DNA of 33,349 nt from Prosthecobacter sp. (GCF_029946185.1 NZ_JAQSEA010000167.1:1-33349), one strand, 5' to 3'. Positions 1-8,860 are shown, counted from the stretch's first letter. A program made the numbers and translations. The notes: a model not told the origin generated them from the sequence alone.

Positions 1-185
1 CGCTAGGGCTCGGCAACCCTTCGCTGTGGTGCAGAAGGCCGTTGGCCTTCGAGACGAGGAAGATCAGTCCGAGATAAGCATGATCTCCATGACATCGCGC
101 AGTGAGCAAAGCCAACTTGTGGGTAAAGGTCAGCCCTTCGCGACCGCACTCCATATTGGAAACGCCGCGGCGGCAGCAAAGTTGT
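1..185. other. Left-edge non-coding stretch with a short perfect hairpin
   Basis: I see no convincing gene in this stretch. It contains a perfect inverted repeat: GAAGGCC at 34-40 and GGCCTTC at 44-50 around a 3-base loop. The open frames crossing it have no recognisable domain and read like translated repeat DNA. It may be the remains of a dispersed intergenic repeat or the edge of a neighbouring gene's untranslated region; the window ends before this can be decided. Confidence 0.3.
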
Positions 186-237
186 CCAGTTGCGCTGCAA
201 CTGGAACCTTCCAAACCGGTTGCGGCGCAACCGGTTT
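186..237 (-). terminator. Twin hairpins closing the efflux operon
   Basis: Two consecutive perfect hairpins lie at and just beyond the stop codon of the RND pump gene. The first has an 11-bp stem (213-223 with 227-237, loop GGC) and overlaps the TAA stop. The second has an 8-bp stem (186-193 with 197-204, 3-base loop). Both stems share a GTTGC/GCAAC core. No long U-tract follows either, so they are a probable but not classical intrinsic terminator for the minus-strand operon. They also show that no outer-membrane factor gene directly follows the pump gene. Confidence 0.55.
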
Positions 238-3200
238 ACTTTGCTTCCGCCTTCTGCGCTGCGGGGGCATTCAATGGCTTCACGCGGAAGAGGCGCAGAA
301 TGACGACGAAGTAGAGGGGCACGAAGAAGAGGCCGAGGAGGGTGGTGGTGATGGCTCCGCCGACGATGCCGGTGCCGATGGCGTTCTGGCTGCCGGAACC
401 CGCGCCGGTGTTGATCGCCAGGGGCAGCACTCCGAGACCGAAGGCGATGGAGGTCATGAGGATGGGGCGCAGGCGCTGGCGGACGGCGTGCAGCGCGGCG
501 TCGATGAGCGTGGAACCTTGATCAAAATGCTCTTTGGCAAACTCCACGACGAGGATCGCGTTCTTGGCGGAGAGGCCGATGATGGTGATGAGGCCAATTT
601 GGAAATAGATGTCATTGGGCATGCCGCGCCATTGCGTGGCAGCAACGACACCCAGCGCGCCGAGCGGCATGTCCATCATGACGGAGAACGGGATGGCCCA
701 GCTTTCATAGAGCGCAGCGAGGCAAAGGAAGACCATGAGCAGCGCGATGATGTAAACGGATGAAGCCTTGGAGCCGGAGGCTTGCTCTTCATACGACAGC
801 CCAGCCCAGGCGACGCCAATGCCCGACGGCAGTGACTTCGCCATCTGCAGGATCTCGTGAATGGCCTCACCGGAGCTGTGCCCCGGCGCGGGTTCACCGA
901 GGATGGAAAGCGACGGCGCACCATTGAAGCGTTCGAGCTTCGGGGAGCCCATTTTCCAGGTGGCGCTGGAGAAGGCGGAGAACGGCACCATGCCGCCTTG
1001 AGTATTGCGCACATACCAGCGGTTGATGTCCTCCGGTAGCATGCGGAAGGGGGCGTCTCCCTGCATCATGACACGCTTCACGCGGTTCTTGTCGATGAAA
1101 TCATTGATGTAGGTGGAGCCGAGGATGGTGCTGAGGGAGGCATTGATGTCTGCGAGGGAGAGCCCCAGCGCGCTGGCTTTTTCCTGATCGATTTCGATCT
1201 GATAAGCGGAGGTGTCCGCAAGTCCATTGGGGCGCACGGAGGAAAGGAGTGGGTTTTTAGCGGCCATGCCGAGAAGCTGCCCCTGGGCATCCATGAGTGC
1301 CTCATGGCCGAGCCCGCCGAGATCGACGAGGCGCATGTCGAAGCCTGTGGCGGTGCCGAGTTCCAGCACAGCGGGTGGCGCGAAAGCGAAGGCGAGGGCT
1401 TCTTTGAACTGACCAAACTTGCCCAAGGCCCGCATCTGAATGGCCTTCACCTTTTGCTCGGGCAGTTTGCGTTCCGCCCAAGGCTTGAGTTTGACGAACA
1501 TGAGCACCTGATTCTGCGCATTGCCGCTGAAACTGAAACCCAGAACGCCGAAACCGCCTTCGACCACGTCCTTTTCCTCCTCGAAGAAATGCTTCTCCAT
1601 TTTCTTCAGCACTTCATCCGACTGGTCCCGCGTAGAACCCGGAGGGAGCTGCGCCATGGCGAATAGCACTCCGGTGTCTTCATCCGGCAGGAAGCCGGTG
1701 GGCGCGCGCCCGAAGAGATAAACGACGGCGACGCCGATGGCAATGTAAGGGATGAGCGCGAGCACGTAGTGCTTGAGGAACACGCCAACCGCGCTGGTAT
1801 AACGATCCGCCGTCCGCTCGAAAGCACGATTGAACCAGCCGAAGGGGCCACGTTTGTTGATGCCGTGGTCCTTGGGCACCGGCTTCAGCAAGGTGGCGCA
1901 GAGTGCCGGAGTGAGAATCAGCGCGACCAGCACGGAGAGCGCCACCGAACTGACGATGATGAGCGAGAACTGCCGGTAGATGACGCCGCTGGACCCGGTG
2001 AAGAAGGCCATGGGCACAAAGGCCGCGCTGAGCACCAGCCCGATGCCGACGAGCGCACCACTGATCTGATCCATGGATTTGCGCGTGGCTTCCTTCGGCG
2101 AGAGGCCTTCCTCCTGCATCACACGCTCGACGTTTTCAACGACGACGATGGCGTCATCCACCAGCAGGCCGATGGCGAGCACCAGTCCAAAAAGCGTGAG
2201 CGTATTGATGGAATACCCTGCCGCCGACATGATGCCAAAAGTACCGAGCAAAACGACGGGCACGGCGATGGTGGGGATCAACGTGGCACGCCAGCTTTGC
2301 AGGAAGACGAACATCACCAAGAAGACGAGGATCACAGCCTCAATCAGCGTTTTCACCACCTCCTCCACCGAGATGCGCACAAACTGCGTGGTGTCGTAGG
2401 GGTAGATGGCCTTCACGCCCGGTGGGAAGAACTGCGAGAGCTCTTCCACCTTCTTCTTCACGAGGTCCACCGTTTCCAGCGCATTGGAACCCAGAGCGGG
2501 CCGGATGGCCATGCCGCTGGCTGGCAGGCCATTGTAACGCGCCATGACGTTGTACGATTCACTGCCGAGTTCCGTCCGCGCGACATCACGCAGGAAGACG
2601 CGTGAGCCATCCTGGCCGACGCGTAGAAGAATGGCACCAAACTGCTCCGGCGTCTGCAGACGGCTCTGCGCCATGACCGTGGCATTCAGAAGCTGGCCTT
2701 CCGCAGCGGGCAGCGCCCCCAAGGCACCGGCGGAGATCTGCGCATTTTGCGCGCGCACGGCGGCGATGACATCGTTCGTGGAAAGCTGATACTTCGTCAG
2801 CTTGTCGGGATTAAGCCAGATGCGCATGGCATACTGCGTGCCGAAAGCCTGAATCTCACCCACCCCCTGCAAGCGGCTGATGGGGTCCTTCATCACGCTG
2901 GCATTGTAATCGGCGAGGTCGGTGTTGGACATGCTACCATCCGTCGAGATAAGGCCGACCACGATGAGGAAGTTGCGCACCGATTTGTTCACCTGCACGC
3001 CCTGCTGCTGCACTTCCAGCGGCAGCGATGGAATGGCGAGCGCGACCTTGTTCTGCACCTGCACCTGCGCGGTGTCGGCATTGGCTTCCCCATCAAAGGT
3101 GACGGTGATTGTTGCGGTGCCGTCCGACGTACTGGCGGACTCAATGTAACGCAGGTGGTCAATGCCATTGAGCTTCTGCTCAATGACCTGCGTCACCGTG

Positions 3201-3376
3201 TCTTCCAGCGTCTTTGCGGAAGCACCGGGATAGCTCGCGATGATGGCAATGGTGGGCGGCGCAATGCTGGGATACTGGGCGATGGGCAGCCTCTCGATGG
3301 AGAGAGCCCCCGCCAGCATGATGATGATGGCAATGACCCATGCGAAGACGGGCCGATCGATGAAGAAACGTGACAT
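236..3376 (-). CDS. RND family multidrug efflux pump, inner-membrane permease (AcrB/MexB type, HAE-1)
   Basis: This is a proton-driven inner-membrane pump that exports hydrophobic compounds across the envelope as a trimer, working with a periplasmic adaptor and an outer-membrane channel. The 1046-aa length matches AcrB (about 1049). Typical HAE-1 signatures are present: the N-terminus [18 protein letters not shown], the TM4 proton-relay aspartates D407 and D408 in [17 protein letters not shown], and the TM10 lysine segment [16 protein letters not shown]. The two large periplasmic loops lie between TM1-TM2 and TM7-TM8. The gene starts 6 bases after the stop of the adaptor gene, so the two form one operon. 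The last residues (about 1030-1046) are a short charged tail. Substrates cannot be read from the sequence. Family assignment is very secure; a specific name such as acrB or mexB is not justified. Confidence 0.96.
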   Translation of the reverse strand: MSRFFIDRPVFAWVIAIIIMLAGALSIERLPIAQYPSIAPPTIAIIASYPGASAKTLEDTVTQVIEQKLNGIDHLRYIESASTSDGTATITVTFDGEANADTAQVQVQNKVALAIPSLPLEVQQQGVQVNKSVRNFLIVVGLISTDGSMSNTDLADYNASVMKDPISRLQGVGEIQAFGTQYAMRIWLNPDKLTKYQLSTNDVIAAVRAQNAQISAGALGALPAAEGQLLNATVMAQSRLQTPEQFGAILLRVGQDGSRVFLRDVARTELGSESYNVMARYNGLPASGMAIRPALGSNALETVDLVKKKVEELSQFFPPGVKAIYPYDTTQFVRISVEEVVKTLIEAVILVFLVMFVFLQSWRATLIPTIAVPVVLLGTFGIMSAAGYSINTLTLFGLVLAIGLLVDDAIVVVENVERVMQEEGLSPKEATRKSMDQISGALVGIGLVLSAAFVPMAFFTGSSGVIYRQFSLIIVSSVALSVLVALILTPALCATLLKPVPKDHGINKRGPFGWFNRAFERTADRYTSAVGVFLKHYVLALIPYIAIGVAVVYLFGRAPTGFLPDEDTGVLFAMAQLPPGSTRDQSDEVLKKMEKHFFEEEKDVVEGGFGVLGFSFSGNAQNQVLMFVKLKPWAERKLPEQKVKAIQMRALGKFGQFKEALAFAFAPPAVLELGTATGFDMRLVDLGGLGHEALMDAQGQLLGMAAKNPLLSSVRPNGLADTSAYQIEIDQEKASALGLSLADINASLSTILGSTYINDFIDKNRVKRVMMQGDAPFRMLPEDINRWYVRNTQGGMVPFSAFSSATWKMGSPKLERFNGAPSLSILGEPAPGHSSGEAIHEILQMAKSLPSGIGVAWAGLSYEEQASGSKASSVYIIALLMVFLCLAALYESWAIPFSVMMDMPLGALGVVAATQWRGMPNDIYFQIGLITIIGLSAKNAILVVEFAKEHFDQGSTLIDAALHAVRQRLRPILMTSIAFGLGVLPLAINTGAGSGSQNAIGTGIVGGAITTTLLGLFFVPLYFVVILRLFRVKPLNAPAAQKAEAK

Positions 3377-3382
3377 CGTGGA

Positions 3383-4549
3383 TTACTTGGAATCGGCAGG
3401 GGGTGGAGCAGGAGCATCCGCGACGACTTTGACCTGAGCACCGGGACGAATCTTCTGGAGGTTGTTGATGATGAGCTGGTCGCCTGCTTTCAGTCCGGAG
3501 GTGACCAGCCATTGATTGCCGACAGCACGCGGTGTCTCCAGCACACGCAGTTCGACTTTGCTTTCCGCACCCACGACCAGCGCAGTCGGCTCGCCCTTTG
3601 AATTGCGGGTGACGGCGAACTGCGGCACGAGGATGGCATTGGGCGTCGTGCCCTCCTCCAGCCGTGCACGAACAAACATGCCGGGCAGCAGGTCGCCACG
3701 TGGATTCGGGAACACGGCGCGCACGGTGACGGAATTGGTCAGCGTATTCACCGTGACGTCAGACACTTCCAGCGTGCCATCCTCTGGATAGATGTCGCCG
3801 TTTTCATGGACGAGCTTCACACTGGGCTGGCCTGAGGCGTCCGCCTTGAGCCGGCCGCTGGCGAGGGCTTTCTTCAGGCGAAGCAGGTCGCTGCTGGGCT
3901 GGTTTACATCCACATAGACGCGGTCGATCTGCTGCACGATTGCCAGCAGGGTCGCTTGGTCCGTGCGCACATAGGCACCTTCCGTCACTTGCGAGAGGCC
4001 GATGCGGCCGGTGATGGGAGCGGTGACCTTGGTGTAGTCGAGATTGATCTTCGCGCTCTTCACCGCCGCCTTGCCGAGCAGCACCTCCGCCAGATTGACG
4101 CGCTGGCTGCCTGAAGCTTCGTCAAAGTCCTGTTTGCTGATCGCATTGGAACTGACCAGCGACTGCATGCGGTTCAGTTTTAACTGAGCGGAATTTAGTC
4201 CGGCTTCAGCGCGGGCCAGCGTGCCTTGGGCGCTGTCGAGTGCCGCCTCATACGATGCGGGGTCGATCTCATAGAGCACCTGTCCTTCCTTCACATCGCT
4301 GCCCTCCTTGAAGAGGCGCTTCAGGACGATGCCATTGACGCGTGCGCGCACCTCGGCCACGCGGAGGGCTGAAATACGACCCGGCAGATCCTGTGTCAGT
4401 GTGACGGGTGCCGTTTTGATGGTGATCACGCCCACTTCCACAGGCGGTGGCGGTCCAGGTGCTGCCGGAGGAGCTCCTCCCGGAGTGCGCTCGCAGCTCG
4501 CGAACAGCAGCGCCAGTGCAATCAAGGGATGTTTTAAAAAGGTAATCAT
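3383..4549 (-). CDS. RND efflux periplasmic adaptor (membrane fusion protein, AcrA/MexA type), lipoprotein
   Basis: The periplasmic adaptor links the RND pump to an outer-membrane channel. The chosen ATG at 4549 gives 388 aa; a TTG two codons upstream is also open but less likely. The N-terminus carries a hydrophobic segment ending in a lipobox-like LLFASC, with the acylated cysteine at about residue 19, so this is an inner-membrane lipoprotein as in AcrA. The order is that of the family: a beta-barrel/lipoyl half (RVAEVRARVNGIVLKRLF), an alpha-hairpin (residues about 90-140), the second lipoyl half (VTAPITGRIGLSQVTEGAYV) and the C-terminal beta-barrel and membrane-proximal domains. It ends with a Pro-rich tail (APAPPPADSK). 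It is the first gene of the operon, with the pump gene 6 bases downstream. No outer-membrane component or local regulator is next to it. Confidence 0.94.
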   Translation of the reverse strand: MITFLKHPLIALALLFASCERTPGGAPPAAPGPPPPVEVGVITIKTAPVTLTQDLPGRISALRVAEVRARVNGIVLKRLFKEGSDVKEGQVLYEIDPASYEAALDSAQGTLARAEAGLNSAQLKLNRMQSLVSSNAISKQDFDEASGSQRVNLAEVLLGKAAVKSAKINLDYTKVTAPITGRIGLSQVTEGAYVRTDQATLLAIVQQIDRVYVDVNQPSSDLLRLKKALASGRLKADASGQPSVKLVHENGDIYPEDGTLEVSDVTVNTLTNSVTVRAVFPNPRGDLLPGMFVRARLEEGTTPNAILVPQFAVTRNSKGEPTALVVGAESKVELRVLETPRAVGNQWLVTSGLKAGDQLIINNLQKIRPGAQVKVVADAPAPPPADSK

Positions 4550-4608
4550 GCTCAAAGGATTCGTTTTTTAGCGCCCGTCCGGACGCAGCTGCTCTCACGC
4601 AGCATACG

Positions 4609-4637
4609 TAAATACAAGCAACCAACGAATCTGCCAA
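4609..4637 (-). promoter_or_regulatory. Candidate sigma70 promoter of the efflux operon
   Basis: Read on the minus strand, TTGGCA (4637-4632) and TATTTA (4614-4609) are separated by exactly 17 bases, a good match to -35/-10 spacing and sequence. Transcription would begin near 4602, leaving a leader of about 50 bases before the adaptor ATG at 4549. I see no clear operator palindrome over it. The rest of the 4550-4742 gap shows no gene. Confidence 0.45.
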
Positions 4638-4742
4638 CTTTCCACTGACCTCAATTCAAGTTCTAGCGGCAGCAGCCACATCGGGACAAGCTGGTTCTAG
4701 CATGCACCGCAGCGTGATCCGCATGTCGCACGATTAAGCCAT

Positions 4743-6845
4743 TCACATCCGCACCACCACACGCGCATCCAGCGCCACGACACCATCCGGCGTAGCCAGC
4801 AGCGGATTGATGTCCAGTTCCACAATGCGCCGCTCGTGCTGCACCAACCGGGCAAATTTCACCAGCGTATCATCCAAAGCCGCCAGATCAACCGCCGGTT
4901 GACCGCGCACTCCATGCAGCACTTTGGCGATTCTCGTCTGCTCCAACCAGCGCCGTGCCAGTGCGTGATTGAGCGGCGGCAGGGCCAGCGCATGATCTTG
5001 CAAGACCTCCACCAAGGTCCCGCCCGCACCGATGAGCAGCACCGGCCCGAACTGCGCGTCCGTGCTCGCGCCGAGGATCAATTCCACCCCCTTCTGCGTG
5101 ATCATACGCTGCACCGTCACCCCTTCAAAAGCAGCCAGCCCATGCAGGTGCGTCACATTGTCCAGGATCAGTCGCCAGGCCTGCTGCACCGCCGCCGCAT
5201 TAAGCAGATTGAGCTGCACGCCACCGCAGTCACTCTTGTGCGTGATCGTGGAGGAGAGCAGCTTCACCACCACTGGATAACCCAGCGCCTCAGCAGCAGC
5301 GATGGCCGCCGCTTCATCATAGGCCGCGCGTGTCTCCACGATGGGAATGCCCGACACCTGCAGCAGTTGCTTGGCTTCCTGCTCCGTCATCAGGGTTCGC
5401 CCGCTCTTGAGCACTGAGTCAATCATATCACCCACCAGCGGCAAAGCTTCGCCATCATCATCTGCATGGGCGCTCTGCGTTTCGCTCAGCCAGATCAGGC
5501 GCAGACGATGTTCCCTCATGCGCACAAAAGCCAGCGCAGCTTCATCGGGGTAATCATAAGTCGGCACCCCTGCCGCATTGAGAATACCGCGTCCTTCCTT
5601 CACACTCTGCGCACCCATCCAACTCGCCAGCAGCGGCTTGTCGATCTCGCCTGCGATCACCGCGACCTCTCGTGCAATGTTCGTGGGATGAGTCATGGCC
5701 TGAGGTGTCAAAATGGCCAGCACACCGTCCACAGCAGCGTCCAAGGCCACGATGCGCAGTGCCTGGGCAAACCGCACCGCATCCGCATCGCCTAAAACAT
5801 CGACAGGATTGTGATGGCTCCAGCACTCAGGGAGCAGCGCGTTCAAATCCGCCATCGTCTGCTCCGATAGTTCCGCCAACTCCCCCTTGCCAAGCACCAG
5901 AGCATCCGTCGCCAATGCGCCTGGACCACCCGCGTTCGTCACAATCGCGAGACGCCGCCCGGTTGGCAGCGGCTGCTTGGCCAGCACCTCCGCCATGTCG
6001 AACAGCTCCTCAATTGTGTCCACCCGCAGCACGCCGCTTTGCCTCAGCGCCGCATCCAGCACGGCATCGCTGCCAGTCAGCGCGCCCGTATGCGAAGCCG
6101 CCACACGCGAGGCCTCCGCCGTACGTCCGACCTTGATCACCACGATGGGCTTTTGCGCCGCCACGGCCCGCGCGGCTGCCAGGAATGCGGCGGCATCATT
6201 CCCCACGGACTCCATGTAAATCACGATGCTGCTCGTATGCGGATCATCACCGAAGTGCCGGATCAGATCACCCCATCCCACATCTGCCATCGCCCCGGTG
6301 GAAACAAACGCGCTGAAGCCTACATTCTGATCATGGCTCCAGTCAAGGATGGCGGTGCACAGCGCCCCGCTCTGGCTCAGAAATGCCACCCTCCCCGGCT
6401 GCGCCACGCTGCTGGCAAAGCTCGCATTTAGCCCCACATGCGGATTCATCAGTCCGAGGCAGTTTGGCCCGATCAGGCGCATCCCATGCCGCTGCGCCGT
6501 CGCCAGCACCTCCGCTTCCAGCTTGGCACCAGCAGCCCCCGATTCTTTGAATCCAGCGGAAATCACCACCACAGCCTTCACACCCGCCACACCAGCCTCC
6601 TCGACCAGCGACGGCACGGTGATTGCCGGTGTCACAATGATCATCAGCTCCGGCACCTCCGGCAACGCCGCAATGCTTGGATAAGCCTTGACTCCGCACA
6701 CCTCTGCACGCTTTGCATTCACCGGAAACACCACCCCTGAAAAGCCGCGCAAGTTGTCCCAGATCGCTCGTCCGACACTCCCTTCCCGTTCCGTAGCTCC
6801 GACGAGAGCAATGCTGCGTGGCTGAAAGAAGGAGGTGAGGGACAT
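4743..6845 (-). CDS. ADP-forming acetate/acyl-CoA synthetase, fused alpha-beta subunits
   Basis: NDP-forming acyl-CoA synthetases interconvert acetyl-CoA (or another acyl-CoA), ADP and phosphate with the free acid, CoA and ATP, through a phosphohistidine. The chosen ATG at 6845 gives 700 aa and starts with MSLTSFFQPRSIALVGAT, the usual family start. The frame is open to 7025, but the extra 60 residues look unrelated. Domains in order: CoA-binding Rossmann domain (about 1-130, with GPNCLGLMNP near 125), succinyl-CoA-synthetase-like flavodoxin fold (about 150-290, with FLSQSGALCTAILDW), the phosphohistidine segment ASHTGALTG (His near 250), a further ligase domain to about 460, and a C-terminal ATP-grasp domain (about 490-700, with FGPVLLIGAGGTLVEVL). 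There is no GNAT domain, so it is not a Pat-type protein acetyltransferase. It is monocistronic here. The preferred acyl substrate is unknown. Confidence 0.9.
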   Translation of the reverse strand: MSLTSFFQPRSIALVGATEREGSVGRAIWDNLRGFSGVVFPVNAKRAEVCGVKAYPSIAALPEVPELMIIVTPAITVPSLVEEAGVAGVKAVVVISAGFKESGAAGAKLEAEVLATAQRHGMRLIGPNCLGLMNPHVGLNASFASSVAQPGRVAFLSQSGALCTAILDWSHDQNVGFSAFVSTGAMADVGWGDLIRHFGDDPHTSSIVIYMESVGNDAAAFLAAARAVAAQKPIVVIKVGRTAEASRVAASHTGALTGSDAVLDAALRQSGVLRVDTIEELFDMAEVLAKQPLPTGRRLAIVTNAGGPGALATDALVLGKGELAELSEQTMADLNALLPECWSHHNPVDVLGDADAVRFAQALRIVALDAAVDGVLAILTPQAMTHPTNIAREVAVIAGEIDKPLLASWMGAQSVKEGRGILNAAGVPTYDYPDEAALAFVRMREHRLRLIWLSETQSAHADDDGEALPLVGDMIDSVLKSGRTLMTEQEAKQLLQVSGIPIVETRAAYDEAAAIAAAEALGYPVVVKLLSSTITHKSDCGGVQLNLLNAAAVQQAWRLILDNVTHLHGLAAFEGVTVQRMITQKGVELILGASTDAQFGPVLLIGAGGTLVEVLQDHALALPPLNHALARRWLEQTRIAKVLHGVRGQPAVDLAALDDTLVKFARLVQHERRIVELDINPLLATPDGVVALDARVVVRM

Positions 6846-7138
6846 GCGGGAACCTACGAAAGGAATCAACGGCGTCTCAACGCATGTTGTGCATTGTTGC
6901 GAACATTCTGTCTCGTCATTGGCAACATCCAGCAGAGGACAGGCGGCCAAAATTTCGCAATCCTTCATGTATGCACGCCCCGTGGTCGATGGCGATGACC
7001 TCGCCATCATCGCACGTTCGAGCATCCATGCCCCGAATCAGCATGATGCCGACACCGCAACCTTCCACCGCGTGCGCGATTTCAGATAGCTGGCACTGAA
7101 GCTGGTGCCGGAGAAGGAGTGAACCAAGCGAACGATCG
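6846..7138. other. Gene-free gap between the acyl-CoA synthetase and a zinc-ribbon gene
   Basis: Both flanking genes are on the minus strand, so this stretch should hold the leader and promoter of the synthetase. Its frame continues open to 7025, but the residues there are Cys-rich without a recognisable domain and unlike the family N-terminus. I see no strong promoter pair, hairpin or additional gene. Confidence 0.4.
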
Positions 7139-7357
7139 CTACGGATCTCTGGCAAATGACTCAAGCCTGCCGCACTTTGGGCAACGGAATGTTTGGACGG
7201 GCAACTGCCGCCCCTCGAGCCTGAGCCCCTGCCACCACCCTTTGACTGGTGCCCCTGGAACCCATACCGGTTGTCGCCGTGCTCCGTGGCGCCAGAAATC
7301 TGGAATGTGGCCGTCCTCCATCGCCACTTCACAGCGCAGGCATTGGGGTGTGTTCAT
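7139..7357 (-). CDS. Small zinc-ribbon protein (DUF6487-like)
   Basis: A 72-aa protein beginning MNTPQCLRCEVAMEDG. Two CxxC knuckles (C6-C9 and CPKC at 59-62) frame a middle rich in Trp and Pro (VWVPGAPVKGWWQGLRL, then LPVQTFRCPKCGRLESFA). This arrangement of N-terminal CxxC, an acidic M-E-x-G turn, W-x-P-G, W-W, and a C-terminal RCPxCG-LE is that of the short DUF6487-type proteins, presumed zinc-binding and of unknown role. The ATG at 7357 is preferred to the one at 7390, because AAGGA lies 8 bases upstream (minus-strand read of 7370-7366) and homology begins there. It lies 116 bases downstream of another Cys-rich small gene on the same strand. The assignment rests on recalled family appearance, not a search. 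Confidence 0.75.
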   Translation of the reverse strand: MNTPQCLRCEVAMEDGHIPDFWRHGARRQPVWVPGAPVKGWWQGLRLEGRQLPVQTFRCPKCGRLESFARDP

Positions 7358-7365
7358 CGATATTA

Positions 7366-7416
7366 TCCTTGGATGGATTGATCCAAGCATTTCACTATTC
7401 GATAAGAAACTTGGAT
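7366..7416 (-). promoter_or_regulatory. Leader with mutually exclusive hairpins over the ribosome binding site
   Basis: In the minus-strand transcript, three heptamers follow one another before the zinc-ribbon gene: ATCCAAG (7416-7410), CTTGGAT (7387-7381) and ATCCAAG (7374-7368). The middle one can pair perfectly with either neighbour. Pairing with the third makes a tight 7-bp hairpin with a 6-base loop that covers part of the AAGGA ribosome binding site. Pairing with the first (22-base loop) leaves that site free. This is the layout of a translational switch, though a DNA operator with repeated half-sites would look the same. The trigger, if any, is unknown. Confidence 0.45.
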
Positions 7417-7473
7417 GTCGAGCGCCTGTTGCAACCGCGCTCAGCAGCCAAACAACCTTCCCCTCACTGCCTT

Positions 7474-7629
7474 TTACTCTTCACACTCATCCGCACAACA
7501 CGCTGTGCAGGCCACGTAGCACTCATCACAAATCACGACATCTCCAAAGAGGGCGGCACCCAGACTGCCGCAGCGTTCGCAGGTAGCTTGCGGTTGCTCA
7601 TTCGCTGCTACGGTTGTCTCGTCACTCAT
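7474..7629 (-). CDS. 51-aa cysteine-rich small protein
   Basis: A short open frame from ATG 7629 to TAA 7474 encodes 51 residues: an acidic, polar N-terminus (MSDETTVAANEQPQ) followed by eight cysteines at 17, 20, 34, 37, 41, 44, 45 and 49. CERC and CDEC form a zinc-ribbon-like pair around GSLGAALFGDVVICDECY, and a second cluster (ACTACCADEC) follows. Such Cys density in an otherwise sensible sequence is hard to explain as chance, so I call it a gene despite its size. Its start codon overlaps the start codon of the divergent gene at 7628 (shared CATG). No clear Shine-Dalgarno is seen. It may be co-transcribed with the zinc-ribbon gene 116 bases downstream. Function is unknown; metal binding is the obvious guess. 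Confidence 0.65.
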   Translation of the reverse strand: MSDETTVAANEQPQATCERCGSLGAALFGDVVICDECYVACTACCADECEE

Positions 7630-8860
7630 GCGTCATCTTCTTCTCTGCCTTCTCTTCACGCAAATCGCCGTTGCACAAAACAGCGATCCGTTTCCCACGC
7701 CGCCGAATCAGAAAGGCCTGCAGGTGCAGATGGTGGATGATGCGCTGGCGCTCGGCATTCATCATGCAGGGATCAATGTGAATCTCACCGCGCTGTTTGA
7801 TCCCAAATCGAAGCCGGAAACCGGCGAGTTCGTCTTCAATCAAAAATACCTCACCTCGCTGGACCGCCAGATCAAACCGCTCTCCGACAAGGGCGTGCTC
7901 GTTTACCTCATCATCATCGCCTATCCGTCCAAGAACGCGGCCATTGATGCCGTCGTGCTGCATCCGGGGCATCGCAAAGATTACAAGTTCAGTGTCGGTG
8001 CGGTGAACACGACGAGCGGCTTTTTGGACGCCGTCATCAGCATGCTGGCCGAACGCTGGAGTGGTGTCCACCCTGACCATGGCCGTACCTGGGGTTGGAT
8101 CATCGGCAACGAGGTGAACTCGCATTTCCTCTGGAACAACATGGGACTCGTGCCGCTGGAAACTGCCGCGAGTGAGTATGAGAAAGCCTTCCGCATCATG
8201 CACAAGGCCATTCGCAAGCATTCGCAGAATGCCCGCACCTACCTCTCCTCCGATCATCATTGGAGCAGCAGCATGCACAATGTGAGCCCGCAGGAAGCCA
8301 CGCCCGGCCGCGAATTTCTGGATACCTTCGCCCGGTTCGTGCGTGAGCGTGGCGACTTCGACTGGCACGTCGCGTGGCACCCCTACCCCGAGGACCTCGG
8401 CAATCCCCGCGCATGGGCGGACAAAACCGTCACGCACGATGACAACACCAACAAGGTCACCTTCAAGAATCTGGAGGTGCTTCCCACGCATCTCGAACGG
8501 CCGGAACTCCTATTCAACGGCAAACCACGCCGCATCATCCTCAGCGAGCAGGGCTTCCACACACTGCTAAAACCTGATGGCGAACAGCTTCAGGCCGCCG
8601 CCTATGCGTATGCCTGGGAGAAGATTCAGAAACTGCCCACGGTGGATGCCTTCATCTACCACCGGCATGTGGATCATGCACATGAAGGCGGCCTGCGGCT
8701 CGGGCTTTGGCGCAATGCGCCGAACTCTGTCGCAGATCCCTACAGCAAGAAACTCATTTACGAGCTTTTCAAGCAGGCAGGCACACCCGCGTGGCGTGCC
8801 GCAGCCGACGCGCTGCTGCCGGTGACGGGCCTGAAAGCGTGGGATCAGCGGGGCGAGTGA
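7628..8860 (+). CDS. DUF5722 family secreted protein, putative (alpha/beta)8 glycoside hydrolase
   Basis: A 410-aa exported protein: the signal peptide is MRHLLLCLLFTQIAVAQ, cleaved near residue 16-17. The rest resembles DUF5722, a family with a glycosidase-like TIM barrel. Clan GH-A hallmarks are visible: the strand-4 Asn-Glu pair in GWIIGNEVNSHFLWNNMG (N161, E162, candidate acid/base), a strand-6-like WHPYPEDL near 250-257, and a strand-7 glutamate in IILSEQGFHT (E307, candidate nucleophile). A His-rich FIYHRHVDHAHEGGLRLGLW follows near the C-terminus, where the barrel's last strand would be. It probably acts on a polysaccharide outside the cytoplasm or in the periplasm. The substrate is not inferable. 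The start overlaps that of the divergent 51-aa gene. An AraC regulator lies 293 bases downstream and could control it, which is inference. Confidence 0.85.
   Translation: MRHLLLCLLFTQIAVAQNSDPFPTPPNQKGLQVQMVDDALALGIHHAGINVNLTALFDPKSKPETGEFVFNQKYLTSLDRQIKPLSDKGVLVYLIIIAYPSKNAAIDAVVLHPGHRKDYKFSVGAVNTTSGFLDAVISMLAERWSGVHPDHGRTWGWIIGNEVNSHFLWNNMGLVPLETAASEYEKAFRIMHKAIRKHSQNARTYLSSDHHWSSSMHNVSPQEATPGREFLDTFARFVRERGDFDWHVAWHPYPEDLGNPRAWADKTVTHDDNTNKVTFKNLEVLPTHLERPELLFNGKPRRIILSEQGFHTLLKPDGEQLQAAAYAYAWEKIQKLPTVDAFIYHRHVDHAHEGGLRLGLWRNAPNSVADPYSKKLIYELFKQAGTPAWRAAADALLPVTGLKAWDQRGE

Noticed and set aside
26-763. Long open frame antisense to the RND pump gene
   Set aside because: It is a by-product of GC-rich codon use in the pump gene; the protein is a low-complexity Glu/Asp/Gly/His sequence with no domain.
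1769-2605. 278-codon antisense open frame inside the RND gene
   Set aside because: His/Asp/Glu-rich nonsense composition and full overlap with a textbook AcrB-type protein.
6846-7025. N-terminal extension of the acyl-CoA synthetase
   Set aside because: The 60 additional residues are unlike the family N-terminus, which begins cleanly at the ATG at 6845.
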